This document shows, in pieces, positions 8,607-17,153 of a stretch of 64,000 nucleotides of DNA. Where the stretch lies: contig CALIUM010000007.1 in the NCBI GenBank assembly GCA_938048735.1, positions 62,001 through 126,000 of the forward strand, written 5' to 3'. The DNA is from an uncultured archaeon. GTDB lineage: Archaea > Thermoproteota > Bathyarchaeia > TCS64. The notes under the pieces are model-generated. The model was not told the origin of the DNA and did no database searches. It worked only from the letters and a program-made list of their open reading frames with translations. The translations under genes were made by a program, and so were the position numbers. How positions within the stretch are numbered: the first letter of the stretch is position 1; the number at the start of each line of letters is the position of its first letter.

Positions 8607-8856
8607 CCCCCACTATCCACTTGGGCTTTGCCTCTATTAGGGTGGTTGTTGCCAGGATACCACTCGTGGTTCTAAGCTTGTTGAATATGAAATTGTCAAG
8701 ATCCTCAAGGGAGTTCACCTCTACCCTCAGGAGGAGGTCGTACTCTCCATAGGTCAAAACAATATCCTTAACCTCAGGATAGGTCTTCACCTTTCTGTAA
8801 ACCTCCTCCTCCTTAGCGGGAAGGACCCGGGCAAGGGTATAACCGATGATCATCAT
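8599..8856 (-). CDS. Stand-alone Lrp/AsnC ligand-binding (RAM) domain protein
   Basis: An 85-residue protein matching the C-terminal alpha-beta sandwich of Lrp/AsnC regulators (IGYTLARVLPAKEEEVYRKV, VLTYGEYDLLLRVEVNSLEDLDNFI, TTTLIEAKP) without the N-terminal helix-turn-helix. Such proteins may bind amino acids and form octamers with full-length Lrp proteins. The ORF track starts at a TTG (8877) that lies inside an AATTAAAATC TATA-like element; ATG 8856 or 8853 is 24-28 bases downstream of it and fits a leaderless start. It is the first gene of a pair with the CBS protein. Full-length Lrp genes at 9510 and 55399 are possible partners. Confidence 0.8.
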   Translation of the reverse strand: MMIIGYTLARVLPAKEEEVYRKVKTYPEVKDIVLTYGEYDLLLRVEVNSLEDLDNFIFNKLRTTSGILATTTLIEAKPKWIVGDG

Positions 8857-8924
8857 GGCTAAAGACTCCCTTTCCAATTAAAATCTTGTCATGGCGTAGG
8901 CCTTGAGGATTAAAAAATGGAGGC

Positions 8925-9200
8925 TTAAGGGGCCTTTCTTAAGGCTATCTCCACCTTTTTAAGCCCCAGTTCTGATAGAACCCTAGATGTCTCCTCTGGG
9001 CTTACTATCTCGGCTGCCTTTAGGAGGGCCTCTACTCCCGCCTTCGATTGGAGTTGGTCCTGGCGCCAGAGGAATATGATGGTCTTAACAAGGTCTACAG
9101 GAAGGGCATCTTTATCCTTTGCACTCAAGACTATCGACGAGAGCCTAGAGGAGAGTTCCCCGTAAAGGGAGACCGGCACCTCTTTCATGACTTCCTCCAT
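8925..9200 (-). CDS. Small protein of unknown function
   Basis: A 91-residue helical protein I do not recognise: EVMKEVPVSLYGELSSRLSS, then DLVKTIIFLWRQDQL and EALLKAAEIVSPEE. I start it at ATG 9200 rather than the track's 9254 because a TATA-like AATTTATTAATTTCC lies about 30 bases upstream of 9200 and the extra 18 residues are hydrophobic and AT-biased. Codon use fits the genome. It stands alone between the RAM-domain gene and the divergent Lrp gene. Confidence 0.5.
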   Translation of the reverse strand: MEEVMKEVPVSLYGELSSRLSSIVLSAKDKDALPVDLVKTIIFLWRQDQLQSKAGVEALLKAAEIVSPEETSRVLSELGLKKVEIALRKAP

Positions 9201-9475
9201 TCCACTATGGAATAGCAGAACGGAAATTAATAAATTTCTCGCTACGAAGCTCAAAAAAAATAAGTTTTTCTAAATTTTTTAGAATTTCTGTTGCAAAAAA
9301 ATTAACATACCCTTTGAAACAAATCCATTTCCTATAATAAAAAAGTTAAATTAACATAATATTTATCTTAATTTTTTAAATGGATGTTTAAATAATTTGG
9401 CTCTTATTAAATTTTATTTCAATAAAAATATTGATTTTTTCTTAAGTAAAATGGAAAAGTCTTTAAAAAGTGAAA

Positions 9476-9488
9476 AAGTTTTTATGGG
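9476..9488 (+). promoter_or_regulatory. TATA-like promoter of the Lrp-family gene
   Basis: A purine-rich stretch (AAAAAG) leads into TTTTTATGG centred near 9482, 28 bases before the ATG at 9510. This is a BRE/TATA-like layout with no room for a leader. The surrounding 255 bases are very AT-rich and hold no gene. Confidence 0.5.
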
Positions 9489-9509
9489 GCTCCTAAAAAT
9501 TCAATAGGG

Positions 9510-9956
9510 ATGTCGATAGACACGCTTGATATGAAGATAATAGGCTGCCTTCTGGAGGATGGACGTCGCTCCTATCGCTCTATAGCCGAGGTTGTCGGGG
9601 TGAGTGAAGCGACGGTGAAGAACCGTATCGACAGCCTTGTGGAGAAGGGTGTCATCCAGAAGTTCACAGTGGTCCTAGATTATCACAAGATTGGTAGGGC
9701 TATAAAATCCTTCATAGGCCTAAAGGTTCAGCCCGCGAAGCTTCAGTCGATAGTTGAGCACATTAAGAAGCATCCCGATGTGCACGTCCTTTACAGGACG
9801 AGCGGGGATGTTGATCTTATGTTTGAGGTGATCTTCGAGAAGATGGAGGACCTGAACTCCTTCCTCGAGAGGGAGCTCGTCTTGGACGGCATACTTGGAA
9901 CTGTAGTTACTGTAGTAATAGGGCCCTATAAAAGGTGTCCATTGACTGGGCTTTAG
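9510..9956 (+). CDS. Lrp/AsnC-family transcriptional regulator
   Basis: A 148-residue full-length Lrp-type regulator. Residues 1-60 form the winged helix-turn-helix (DTLDMKIIGCLLEDGRRSYR, VGVSEATVKNRIDSL), followed by a linker strand FTVVLDYHKIG and the RAM ligand-binding domain (SFIGLKVQPAKLQSIVEHI, RTSGDVDLMFEVIFE). These proteins control amino-acid metabolism or act as global regulators. A TATA-like box sits 28 bases before the ATG, giving a leaderless message. It faces the minus-strand RHH-like gene tail to tail with one base between stops. Its ligand is not evident. Confidence 0.9.
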   Translation: MSIDTLDMKIIGCLLEDGRRSYRSIAEVVGVSEATVKNRIDSLVEKGVIQKFTVVLDYHKIGRAIKSFIGLKVQPAKLQSIVEHIKKHPDVHVLYRTSGDVDLMFEVIFEKMEDLNSFLERELVLDGILGTVVTVVIGPYKRCPLTGL

Positions 9957-9957
9957 C

Positions 9958-10494
9958 TCAGCGCCAATCCTCAGTGATAGGTCTCTTCGCGATTAGGACT
10001 ATTAGCCCCTCCATCTCTGTTCTATGCTCCTCCATCTCCCATTTGAACATGGACTCAAGATAGCCTCTCAGGAACGCAAAGGGGACGGCGCAGCTCTCAA
10101 CCTTTATCTCATTCTCGATCCTCGTGAAGGTTCCCCAGCCGAAGTTCTCCAACTCCTTGAGGATGATCATCCAGTTTGAAGGCTTGGTCAGGTCGATCTC
10201 CCTGAACTCTGGCCTCATAATCCTCCTCTTCAATGCCGTCAGGCTTCCTGCCTTGTACATCTCGAACTCGGTGAGGGATTCGAGGAGGTCTAGGAGCATC
10301 CCCCTTTCCATTAGGATCATCCGGGCTTCCCCCATCCTATACTGACCGGGGGTCCAATCATGCATCGAAAGCCTCTTGAAAAATGTGAGCGCCCTGACCA
10401 CTGCCTCCCCCTTATGATATATCATACCCATCCTCTCCAGGAATTCGAGGTATTCGTAAAGGTCATCGTCGATCTCCACGGTGAGCTTCCTCAA
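9958..10494 (-). CDS. Protein with ribbon-helix-helix-like N terminus, unknown function
   Basis: A 178-residue protein. The first 45 residues (MRKLTVEIDDDLYEYLEFLERMG, then GEAVVRALTFF) resemble a ribbon-helix-helix DNA-binding fold: a short strand followed by two helices. The remaining 130 residues form an unrecognised domain with WMIILKELENFGWGTFTRIE and CAVPFAFLRGYLESMFKWEME, perhaps a ligand-binding module. A transcriptional regulator is the simplest reading, but the family is not known to me. It is convergent with the Lrp gene. Confidence 0.6.
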   Translation of the reverse strand: MRKLTVEIDDDLYEYLEFLERMGMIYHKGEAVVRALTFFKRLSMHDWTPGQYRMGEARMILMERGMLLDLLESLTEFEMYKAGSLTALKRRIMRPEFREIDLTKPSNWMIILKELENFGWGTFTRIENEIKVESCAVPFAFLRGYLESMFKWEMEEHRTEMEGLIVLIAKRPITEDWR

Positions 10495-10569
10495 ATGGCT
10501 TCAGCCCCGTTGAATTGGAGCCCGCCCTCCTAAAATCCTTACTGAGGTCGAATCCTCCGAATCACATCC

Positions 10570-10797
10570 TCAGGATGATAGAAAACTGTCTATTCTCCGT
10601 TTGATGTAGAGGAAGAAGACGACATATTGAACCAGCAATATGGAGATGAGGGAGAGGGAGACGGCGAGGTTCCTTGGAGCCCTCATTATTATCAGAGGTA
10701 TGGAGATGGCCATCCCGAAGACGGGTAATAGGAGGACAGCTAGGAAGGCTTGGCGGTTCCTCCTTAGGGCCTCCTTAAAGGTGAGCTTCTCCTCCAT
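10570..10797 (-). CDS. Small two-helix membrane protein
   Basis: A 75-residue protein with a charged N terminus (MEEKLTFKEALRRNRQ), two membrane helices (AFLAVLLLPVFGMAISIPLII and LAVSLSLISILLVQYVVFFLY) and a basic end. No family is recognised. The positive residues at both ends suggest both termini face the cytoplasm. Length, codon use and clean topology support a real gene, but nothing in the context assigns a job. Confidence 0.55.
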   Translation of the reverse strand: MEEKLTFKEALRRNRQAFLAVLLLPVFGMAISIPLIIMRAPRNLAVSLSLISILLVQYVVFFLYIKRRIDSFLSS

Positions 10798-11112
10798 GCA
10801 GATTTACACTCAATCTGAGAACTGGAAGCCTCAAAATTTAATACTTCCCCCCTCAGCCCCGGTGGTTCACGCCTATGGGGTTCCACCTCCAAATCACGAG
10901 GCTTACCGGCGTTCCCTCACAGTAGAGGCCTTTTTGACAGGCAGATCCGGTTGCTCAATTTTAGTTTTCAGGATCCGACATGGAATTCATAAGGGCCGAG
11001 ATTTGAGTTTTCTATAGCGCTCTTCATATCTCAAACATGTGTCATCCTTTTGAAAACATTAGAAGCTGTATGTCCGAAAAAATTATCAGCCTCAATTGCT
11101 AATTAAGATGAG
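10798..11112. other. Intergenic region, no clear gene
   Basis: These 315 bases separate the minus-strand membrane protein from the plus-strand zinc protein. The left part is GC-rich and the right part AT-rich. The 125-residue plus-strand ORF crossing it is mostly antisense to the membrane protein gene. A short open stretch on the minus strand (YCEGTPVSLVIWRWNPIGV) has no start and may be chance or a remnant. I recognise no tRNA or SRP/RNase P RNA. Confidence 0.4.
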
Positions 11113-11298
11113 TTGTCGGAGAAGGTCTGCGCGGTCTGCGGGAAGCCCCTCACCCCAGAGGAGCTTAGGATAATCCAGTTGAGTAGGAGGTCTCCGTTGA
11201 GGAGGTCGAAATATCTCTGCGCCGATTGTAGGAAGAAGGAGTATGAGAGATACCTGAAAGAGGTCAAGGAGCTGGTTGAGAAGGAAGAGAGATCCTAG
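11113..11298 (+). CDS. Small zinc-ribbon protein
   Basis: A 61-residue protein with two CxxC knuckles (CAVCGK at 6-9, CADCRK at 36-39) and a helical charged tail (KEYERYLKEVKELVEKEE). The pattern suggests one bound zinc. The start is TTG; the nearby ATG at 11108 is out of frame. Its 3' end overlaps the convergent TFB gene by 35 bases. Small stand-alone zinc ribbons in archaea often act in nucleic-acid or ribosomal complexes, but there is no specific evidence here. Confidence 0.65.
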   Translation: MSEKVCAVCGKPLTPEELRIIQLSRRSPLRRSKYLCADCRKKEYERYLKEVKELVEKEERS

Positions 11299-12250
11299 AC
11301 TCCTCCTCACCAATGATTGGGGATACTGGAGGCTCCTCGCGGCCAGAGGTTGAACCCCTTAGAACCATCTCCAACCCCCTAAGCCTGTTTCTGAGGGTGA
11401 CCTCAGTGGTCCCCGCCGCTGCGGCAACCTCCTTCTGAACCCTTTTCTCCTTCATCTCCACACATGCCAGATATAGAGCAGCCGCTGCCAGCCCCCTTGG
11501 ATCCTTGCCTGCGAGCCCCTGCTTCTTCCTAGCCTCCCTTAGGATCTCGACAGCCCTGATCTCGGTCTCTGGCTTAAGGTTTAGCTTTGAGGCTATGTTT
11601 GGGACGAACTTTATCGGGTCGTCGATGGGCATCTTAAGATTCAGCTCCCTGATGAGCAGCCGATAAGACCTGGCGATCTCCGAGTGATCCCTGGTGCTGG
11701 CCTGCACGATCCTCCTCAGGGTTCTAGGAACCTGGTTGAGGCGGCATGCGGCGTAGAGGCTGGCAGCGACGAAGGCATCTATCGACCTACCCCTTATGAG
11801 ATCCTTTTGGAGGGCTCTCCTGTAGATCAATGCAGCGTGCTCCTTGACGCTTTGGGGGATGTGGAGGATCGCTGAAAGCCTATCAAGCTCTGACATAGCT
11901 ATGCTCAGGTTTCTTGTCCACGACTCGTCCATCTTCGACCGGGTGTCATGCCTCTTGAGCTGGCTCATCCTCTCCAGGGTCTGTAGGTCTAGGCGCCTTC
12001 CATGGGCATCCCTGACGCCGCCGAAGCTTGTTGTAAGCCCCTTATCGTACAGGGTGTAGGACTCAGCAAGGCCTGTTCTGGGTCTCTCATCCCTCTCCGA
12101 GGCCGTGAAGGCTCTCCACTCTGGTCCTCTGTCCACTAGGACCTCGGATATAACTAGGCCGCACCTCCCGCAGATCTCCTCTCCAAGATCTGGATCAGTA
12201 ACTATCTCCGTGCTCCCGCATCTGGGACACCTGTTGCCAGAGTTCTCCAA
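11264..12250 (-). CDS. tfb: Transcription initiation factor TFB
   Basis: TFB bridges TBP-bound DNA and RNA polymerase at archaeal promoters. From the TTG at 12250 it has 328 residues: an N-terminal zinc ribbon (CPRCGS and CGRCGLV), the B-reader/linker region (GPEWRAF, RPRTGLAES, TSFGGVRDAHGR) and two cyclin folds (RLSAILHIPQSVKEHAALIY and KFVPNIASKLNL, the second ending in EVTLRNRLRGLEMVL). The track's 414-residue version adds 86 residues that run through the promoter region and into a divergent gene, so the TTG after GGAGGGAGAGG is preferred. A 24-bp perfect palindrome overlaps its likely TATA box, suggesting repression by the divergent winged-helix protein. Confidence 0.93.
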   Translation of the reverse strand: MENSGNRCPRCGSTEIVTDPDLGEEICGRCGLVISEVLVDRGPEWRAFTASERDERPRTGLAESYTLYDKGLTTSFGGVRDAHGRRLDLQTLERMSQLKRHDTRSKMDESWTRNLSIAMSELDRLSAILHIPQSVKEHAALIYRRALQKDLIRGRSIDAFVAASLYAACRLNQVPRTLRRIVQASTRDHSEIARSYRLLIRELNLKMPIDDPIKFVPNIASKLNLKPETEIRAVEILREARKKQGLAGKDPRGLAAAALYLACVEMKEKRVQKEVAAAAGTTEVTLRNRLRGLEMVLRGSTSGREEPPVSPIIGEEESRISLPSQPAP

Positions 12251-12276
12251 GCCTCTCCCTCCTCTGAGGGGAGTGG

Positions 12277-12300
12277 ATATTTTACCCCCTGGTAAAATAT
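12277..12300. promoter_or_regulatory. Perfect 24-bp palindrome between TFB and a winged-helix gene
   Basis: ATATTTTACC-CCCT-GGTAAAATAT: two perfect 10-base arms around a four-base centre. It sits 26 bases upstream of the TFB start and 38 bases upstream of the divergent winged-helix gene, and contains the AT-rich stretches that look like the TFB TATA region. The symmetry and position fit an operator for a dimeric winged-helix regulator, most simply the neighbour at 12338. Function is inferred. Confidence 0.65.
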
Positions 12301-12337
12301 AAATATTGCCGTGCTTATAAGCATTTCGAGATCTGTG

Positions 12338-12667
12338 ATGCCTAAGCCTAAGGGCACCGCTGGAGCCACCAAGATGAAGATCATGGCGATAGTATGCTAC
12401 AACTGGGAGTGCGGAATTGAATCTTACGGCTACAATATATGGCAAGCCCTGAAGTCGAACTTTCACATATACATTAACGATGGTGAGTGTCGCAACGTCT
12501 ACCACCACCTGAAGGACCTATGTGAAATGGGGATGCTGGAAAGGGAGAGCCTCTCAGTTGAGGGTTCCAACAGATTCATCTACCGGCCAACCCCTAAGGG
12601 GCTGAGCCTTAGGGAGAGATTTGCCCCCTACCTGGAAGTTGTGAGGCAAAATAACTATACTCACTAG
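12338..12667 (+). CDS. Winged-helix transcriptional regulator (PadR/ArsR-like)
   Basis: A 109-residue protein starting at ATG 12338 (MPKPKG). The track's start 27 bases earlier lies in GCTTATAAGC, a likely TATA box. The core reads AIVCYNWECGIESYGYNIWQ, then CRNVYHHLKDLCEMGMLER and a wing with RFIYRPTPKGLSLRE. This is a winged helix of the PadR or related type, probably dimeric. It lies divergent to TFB across a perfect palindrome, so it may repress itself and tfb. The ligand is unknown; two cysteines in the first helix region could sense redox or metal, which is speculative. Confidence 0.75.
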   Translation: MPKPKGTAGATKMKIMAIVCYNWECGIESYGYNIWQALKSNFHIYINDGECRNVYHHLKDLCEMGMLERESLSVEGSNRFIYRPTPKGLSLRERFAPYLEVVRQNNYTH

Positions 12668-12823
12668 CATTTTTCTAAACAAGCGAATATAGAACATCTT
12701 CATTCGAAATTCAAAATAATCATTTTTGTAATCATTGTCTTAGTTTAGATATGAAAAATGGCTTTTCAATGCATAAATTTTGAGTTTATATTTTATCTCT
12801 TATAAAATAGTGTTGGTTTAAGC

Positions 12824-14677
12824 CTATTTACGGCTATTTTGAGTCATGCCAATTTGGATCTCGGCCTCAAGCTCTTGGGGCTTCTGGTAGATGAACTGCG
12901 TCTCGTATAGGGCCCTGTAGAGCCCACCCCTCTTGAGGAGTTCATCATGGGTTCCCATCTCGACTATTCTGCCTTCATCTATGACCACTATCAGGTCGGC
13001 GTTTCTAACCGTTGAGAGGCGATGGGCGATGACTATGGAGGTCCTGTCTCTCAGTACCTTCTCCAACGCCCTTTTGATAACGAGCTCCGTGTAAGGGTCG
13101 ATGCTCGAGGTTGCCTCATCCATGATCAGGATCCTCGGATCCGCGAGGAGGGCTCTGGCCAGACAGATGAGCTGCCTCTGCCCCACACTCAGTCTTCCAC
13201 CCCTCTCCCTAACATCGGTCTCATAGCCCTCCGGCAGAGCCTCGATGAACTCGTGGGCTCCCACGGCTTTAGCTGCCGCTATAATCTCCTCGTCTGAGGC
13301 CCGAGGCCTTCCATACCTTATGTTCTCCTTGACCGTACCTGTGAAGAGGAAGGGGTCTTGGAGGACGATGGCCATCTGACTCCTTAGGGATCTGAGTTCT
13401 AAATCCCTAAGGTCATATCCGTCTATGGTTATCCTTCCCCCCTGGGGATTGTAGAACCTGTAGATGAGGTTTGCCATGGTGGTCTTGCCCGCACCAGTCG
13501 GCCCCACTAGGGCGACGGTCTTCTTGGGCTCTATGGTGAGGGTTATATTTTTAAGCACAGGCCTATCCGGGTCGTAGCCGAATGTGACATCCTCGAAGGA
13601 GATCCTCCCCTCGATCCTATCTAGTCGGATTGCCCCAGGTTTCTCCTCCACCTCCTCCTCCACGTCGAGGAGGTTGAAGACGCGTTCAGCCGCAGCCATA
13701 GCGGACTGGACGTTGTTCCAGAACATGCTCAGATCCTGGATGGGCATGAAGAACCTTTCGATGTAGGACATGAGCCCGAAGAGGGTTCCTATGGTCACTT
13801 CCCCCCTCATGATGGCCATCCCTCCAAATAGCAGGACTAGGCTCTGCCCTAGGGCGCTGAATATCCCAACGGCTGGCCAGAAGGCCGACATGACCCTGCT
13901 GGCCTCAACATTCGCCTCCATGTTTGATATATTGGCCCTTAAGAACTCGCTCTGGGTGGCCTTCTCCCTCGAGTAGGCCTGGATCTCCTTCATCCCGCTA
14001 ACGCTCTCCTCAATCTTGGCCGAGACGCTGGCTATCGTCCTCCTGGTCCTCCTGTAAACCGAGCGCACCTTCCTGCCCCAGAAGTAGAGGAAGGCGACGA
14101 TCATCGGGATGACGGTGAAGGAGATCAGGGAGAGCCTCACGTTCATCCTGAGCATTATGGTTATGATCCCCACCAAGGTGACGAGGTCGACGATGCTCCC
14201 CACAACTCCAGAGGTGACGAGCTCAGCTATCTTCTCTACATCGTTGGTAACCCTCGAGACTATGCTTCCAATCTCCCTCTCGGCGTAGTATCCCAGGGGG
14301 ATCCTCTGGAGGTGGCGGAACATGTCGACCCTTATCTCGTACTCGAGCCTGTTGCCCATCCATTCGATCAAGTAGTTTTGAGCGTATTGAGCGGTGAAAG
14401 ATAATACGCTTAGTAGGACATAGGCAGCCCCGATTAGGGCTAGGCCCACGGCATCTAGGTAGGTTATATATCGATCCACAGCCATCGCGAATAGAATTGG
14501 GGGAACCAACCCCAGAATGGTTCCTATGAGGGCTGCAGAGAATAGGAGGATCATCCTACGCTTAAACCTGAGAATGTATCTCAGCAACCTTCCAGCGAGA
14601 ACAATATCTGAGGACTCCCTCTTGTAGGTCTCCTCTTCCTCCATCATCATATGCCAGGGTCCACCATGCATACCCAA
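12824..14677 (-). CDS. ABC exporter half-transporter, subunit with consensus Walker B
   Basis: A 617-residue half-exporter: six transmembrane helices (about residues 30-330) followed by a nucleotide-binding domain. Walker A is GPTGAGKTT, Walker B ILIMDEATSSID with the catalytic glutamate, but the signature is LSVGQRQ instead of LSGGQ. It lies two bases after its partner gene, whose NBD has the reverse defect. In heterodimeric exporters of the TM287/288 or BmrCD type one ATP site is consensus and the other degenerate; here this subunit supplies the working Walker B and the degenerate signature. Likely a lipid or drug exporter in the cell membrane. Third gene of the ArsR-led operon. Confidence 0.92.
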   Translation of the reverse strand: MGMHGGPWHMMMEEEETYKRESSDIVLAGRLLRYILRFKRRMILLFSAALIGTILGLVPPILFAMAVDRYITYLDAVGLALIGAAYVLLSVLSFTAQYAQNYLIEWMGNRLEYEIRVDMFRHLQRIPLGYYAEREIGSIVSRVTNDVEKIAELVTSGVVGSIVDLVTLVGIITIMLRMNVRLSLISFTVIPMIVAFLYFWGRKVRSVYRRTRRTIASVSAKIEESVSGMKEIQAYSREKATQSEFLRANISNMEANVEASRVMSAFWPAVGIFSALGQSLVLLFGGMAIMRGEVTIGTLFGLMSYIERFFMPIQDLSMFWNNVQSAMAAAERVFNLLDVEEEVEEKPGAIRLDRIEGRISFEDVTFGYDPDRPVLKNITLTIEPKKTVALVGPTGAGKTTMANLIYRFYNPQGGRITIDGYDLRDLELRSLRSQMAIVLQDPFLFTGTVKENIRYGRPRASDEEIIAAAKAVGAHEFIEALPEGYETDVRERGGRLSVGQRQLICLARALLADPRILIMDEATSSIDPYTELVIKRALEKVLRDRTSIVIAHRLSTVRNADLIVVIDEGRIVEMGTHDELLKRGGLYRALYETQFIYQKPQELEAEIQIGMTQNSRK

Positions 14678-14679
14678 AT

Positions 14680-16557
14680 TTAATCCTCCTCCATATCCCC
14701 ATGGGAAACCTGGGTTTTATAGAGCCTGTAGTATATCCCCTTCTTGGACATCAGCTGTTCATGGGTTCCTGCCTCCACTATCTTTCCCTTCTCCAGAACA
14801 ACTATGTAATCTGCATCTCTAATTGTGGATATTCTCTGTGTTATAATGAATGTGGTCCTGTTTTCCATCAAGTCTTTAAGGGCTCTCTGTATCTCATACT
14901 CAGTCCACATGTCGATACTCGAGGTCGAGTCGTCCAATATGAGTATCTTAGGGTTTTTGAGTAGGGCCCTTGCTATAGCTATTCTCTGCTTCTGCCCTCC
15001 CGAGAGGGTGACTCCTCTCTCCCCCACCCTAGTATCATAGCCCTCTGGTAGGGAGGAGATGAAGTCATGGATCTGAGCCCTCCTCGCAGCCTCCACTATA
15101 TCCTCAAACCTCGGGTTCTCCACCCCCAGGGCTATGTTCTCCCTAATGGTTGTGGAGAATATGAATGGATCCTGCCTCACTATTCCTATATGCTTCCTCA
15201 GAGACCTTATAGTCACATCCCTGACATCATATCCATCTATGGTTATCCTCCCCTCCGTGACGTCGTAGAATCTTGGTATCAGGTTTATTATGGAGCTCTT
15301 ACCCGAGCCCGTCGCTCCCAGGATGGCCACCTTCATCCCGGGTTTAACGTCCAGGTTTATTCCTTTCAGGACCATGTTCCCCCCGTCATAGCTAAAGCCG
15401 ACATCTTCGAAGACTATGTGTCCCTTAACATCCGTCAGCTCTATGGCCCCCTCCCTCTCAGCAACCGCTGAGGGTTTATCAATTATCTCGAATATCCTCT
15501 CAGCGGCTGCCATTCCTCGCTGGAATGTGGCCACCATGAAGCCGAACATCCTCACAGGCCCGGCTAGGCGGATTAGGTAGAAGTAGAAGGCTATGAGGGT
15601 CCCTAGGCTTAGGGCCCCGCTTATTACCTGGAGCCCCCCATACCAGATTATAAGGGCCACGCCCATGGAGGTGAGCATTGATGCTAAAGGCATATAGAGC
15701 GATCTCAGCCTTGCCCCCTCCATGTTCGTCTCGAAGTACTCGTCACATAGCCTCACGAACTTCTCCTCCTCGTAACCCTCCATGGCGAATCCCCTGACAA
15801 CTCTCACACCCATCAGGTTCTCCTGAACTGCTGAGGAGATATCCCCGAATTGGTTCCTTATCCTAAGCCATATAGGGCCTATCTTCTTGGCGAACCTAAT
15901 GGTTGTGAACATTATCAGGGGTAGGACGATCATTGATACTAGGGTGAGCTGGGGGCTCATGTTGATGATCATGTAGAGAACTAGGGAGAATAGGAGGATG
16001 GTTGAGGCTAGCTGGGTAAGCCCGAAGCTGAAGAACCTCTCGAGCTGGTCCACGTCGCTTGTAGCCCTAGCCATCAACTGCCCAGTCCTCTGCTCATCGT
16101 AGAAGCTGAAGGACTGCTCTAGGAGGGAGCTGTAAAGGTCGCTCCGGATCTCAAAAGCAGCCCTTTGTGATACGTAGGCCAGGATATACCTTTGGAGGTA
16201 CCTCACAGCTCCGACGAGAGCCGAGATCAGTATGAGGGTTAGGGACAGGACGACGAGCGTTGATATGTTCAGGCTCAGCCCGAGCTTCTCGGAGATCCAT
16301 TCAAATGCTGGTGTTAAGGCCCTATTTATCATTCCGCCGAATCCGGTGATCCCCTCTGGGTTCTCTCCAGCCACCACGGCCTTAACGGTGTCGATGATCC
16401 CCCCTATTAGAGCTGGTGTGAAGACTTCAAGCCATGTAGCGGAGATGACGAGGAGAAGGGCCACCTTGAACTGCCAGTATCTGACCAAGTATCCTAGAAC
16501 TCGAGGGAGGTTCTTCAAGCCTCCCTTCCGTCCTCCCGTTTCATGACCCATTTTCAC
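14680..16557 (-). CDS. ABC exporter half-transporter, subunit with degenerate Walker B
   Basis: A 625-residue half-exporter, partner of the following gene. The transmembrane domain spans about residues 30-345. The NBD has Walker A GATGSGKSS, a normal signature LSGGQKQRIAIARA, and Walker B ILILDDSTSSID, where aspartate replaces the catalytic glutamate. With the partner's LSVGQ signature this predicts one degenerate and one consensus ATP site in the heterodimer, a known design. It overlaps the upstream ArsR-like regulator by 17 bases and ends two bases before its partner, so the three genes form one translationally coupled operon. Confidence 0.92.
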   Translation of the reverse strand: MKMGHETGGRKGGLKNLPRVLGYLVRYWQFKVALLLVISATWLEVFTPALIGGIIDTVKAVVAGENPEGITGFGGMINRALTPAFEWISEKLGLSLNISTLVVLSLTLILISALVGAVRYLQRYILAYVSQRAAFEIRSDLYSSLLEQSFSFYDEQRTGQLMARATSDVDQLERFFSFGLTQLASTILLFSLVLYMIINMSPQLTLVSMIVLPLIMFTTIRFAKKIGPIWLRIRNQFGDISSAVQENLMGVRVVRGFAMEGYEEEKFVRLCDEYFETNMEGARLRSLYMPLASMLTSMGVALIIWYGGLQVISGALSLGTLIAFYFYLIRLAGPVRMFGFMVATFQRGMAAAERIFEIIDKPSAVAEREGAIELTDVKGHIVFEDVGFSYDGGNMVLKGINLDVKPGMKVAILGATGSGKSSIINLIPRFYDVTEGRITIDGYDVRDVTIRSLRKHIGIVRQDPFIFSTTIRENIALGVENPRFEDIVEAARRAQIHDFISSLPEGYDTRVGERGVTLSGGQKQRIAIARALLKNPKILILDDSTSSIDMWTEYEIQRALKDLMENRTTFIITQRISTIRDADYIVVLEKGKIVEAGTHEQLMSKKGIYYRLYKTQVSHGDMEED

Positions 16558-17152
16558 CCTCCCCGATGGGGCCCCTTAAGAGTTCTCTTAGTTCCCTTAT
16601 CATCCTCATGTACTCCTCGTCGCCCGATAGCTTCAGCATGGTAAGGAGCCTGGTCATCGCAAAGTAGATGTGTCTATCCGCCTTTATTGTGGTGGTCTGC
16701 CTCTCTATGATCTCCTCGAGGGCCTTCTGCTCCTTCATGTAGCAGCCCCCTATTAGTTCTAGGACCCTCTCTCTCCCCCCCTCTGGATAGACATAACCCA
16801 TATCCCTCAATCCATCTAGTATCCTCCTGAGCACCTCCTTGCTCCATGGGAAGCCCTCCATATCCCCTAGGGTCTCTGTTAGGGTGTATGAGATGATGAA
16901 CATCTTCGCGGTGCTCCTGTAATAGCTCTGGACGAGGTTCCTCTTCCTCTCAACCCTTGTCTCCTCGACCAATCCAGCATCCTGGAGGAGCTTCAGGTGA
17001 TGTAATATGCTTGAATGGCTCTTACCCAGTGCTTCGGCTAGATCTGATGCGGATAGCTCCCTATGCCTAAGGCGGTGGAGGATCTGGCGCCTCGTGTCGT
17101 CCGCGAATAGCTTTGCAACCTCTGGGTCCTTTATTATGAGTATGTCTCTCAA
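16541..17152 (-). CDS. ArsR-like winged-helix regulator of the ABC exporter operon
   Basis: A 203-residue regulator starting at TTG 17152. Residues 10-75 make the winged helix (KLFADDTRRQILHRLRHR, SASDLAEALGKSHSSILHHL, AGLVEETRVERKRNLVQSYY), the arrangement of ArsR/HTH_20 proteins. The C-terminal 120 residues are helical and may bind the inducer, for example a transported compound. It heads the exporter operon, so it probably represses it. Just upstream lies GTTCT-AC-AGAAC (17154-17165), a short palindrome that could be its operator. No cysteine metal site of classical ArsR type is seen. Confidence 0.85.
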   Translation of the reverse strand: MRDILIIKDPEVAKLFADDTRRQILHRLRHRELSASDLAEALGKSHSSILHHLKLLQDAGLVEETRVERKRNLVQSYYRSTAKMFIISYTLTETLGDMEGFPWSKEVLRRILDGLRDMGYVYPEGGRERVLELIGGCYMKEQKALEEIIERQTTTIKADRHIYFAMTRLLTMLKLSGDEEYMRMIRELRELLRGPIGEGENGS

Positions 17153-17153
17153 G

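Noticed and set aside
10640-11017. 125-residue plus-strand ORF
   Set aside because: Mostly antisense to the small membrane protein gene; no family pattern.
11264-12508. 414-residue version of TFB
   Set aside because: The extra 86 N-terminal residues run through the palindrome and promoter and antisense to the start of the winged-helix gene; TFB begins at its zinc ribbon.
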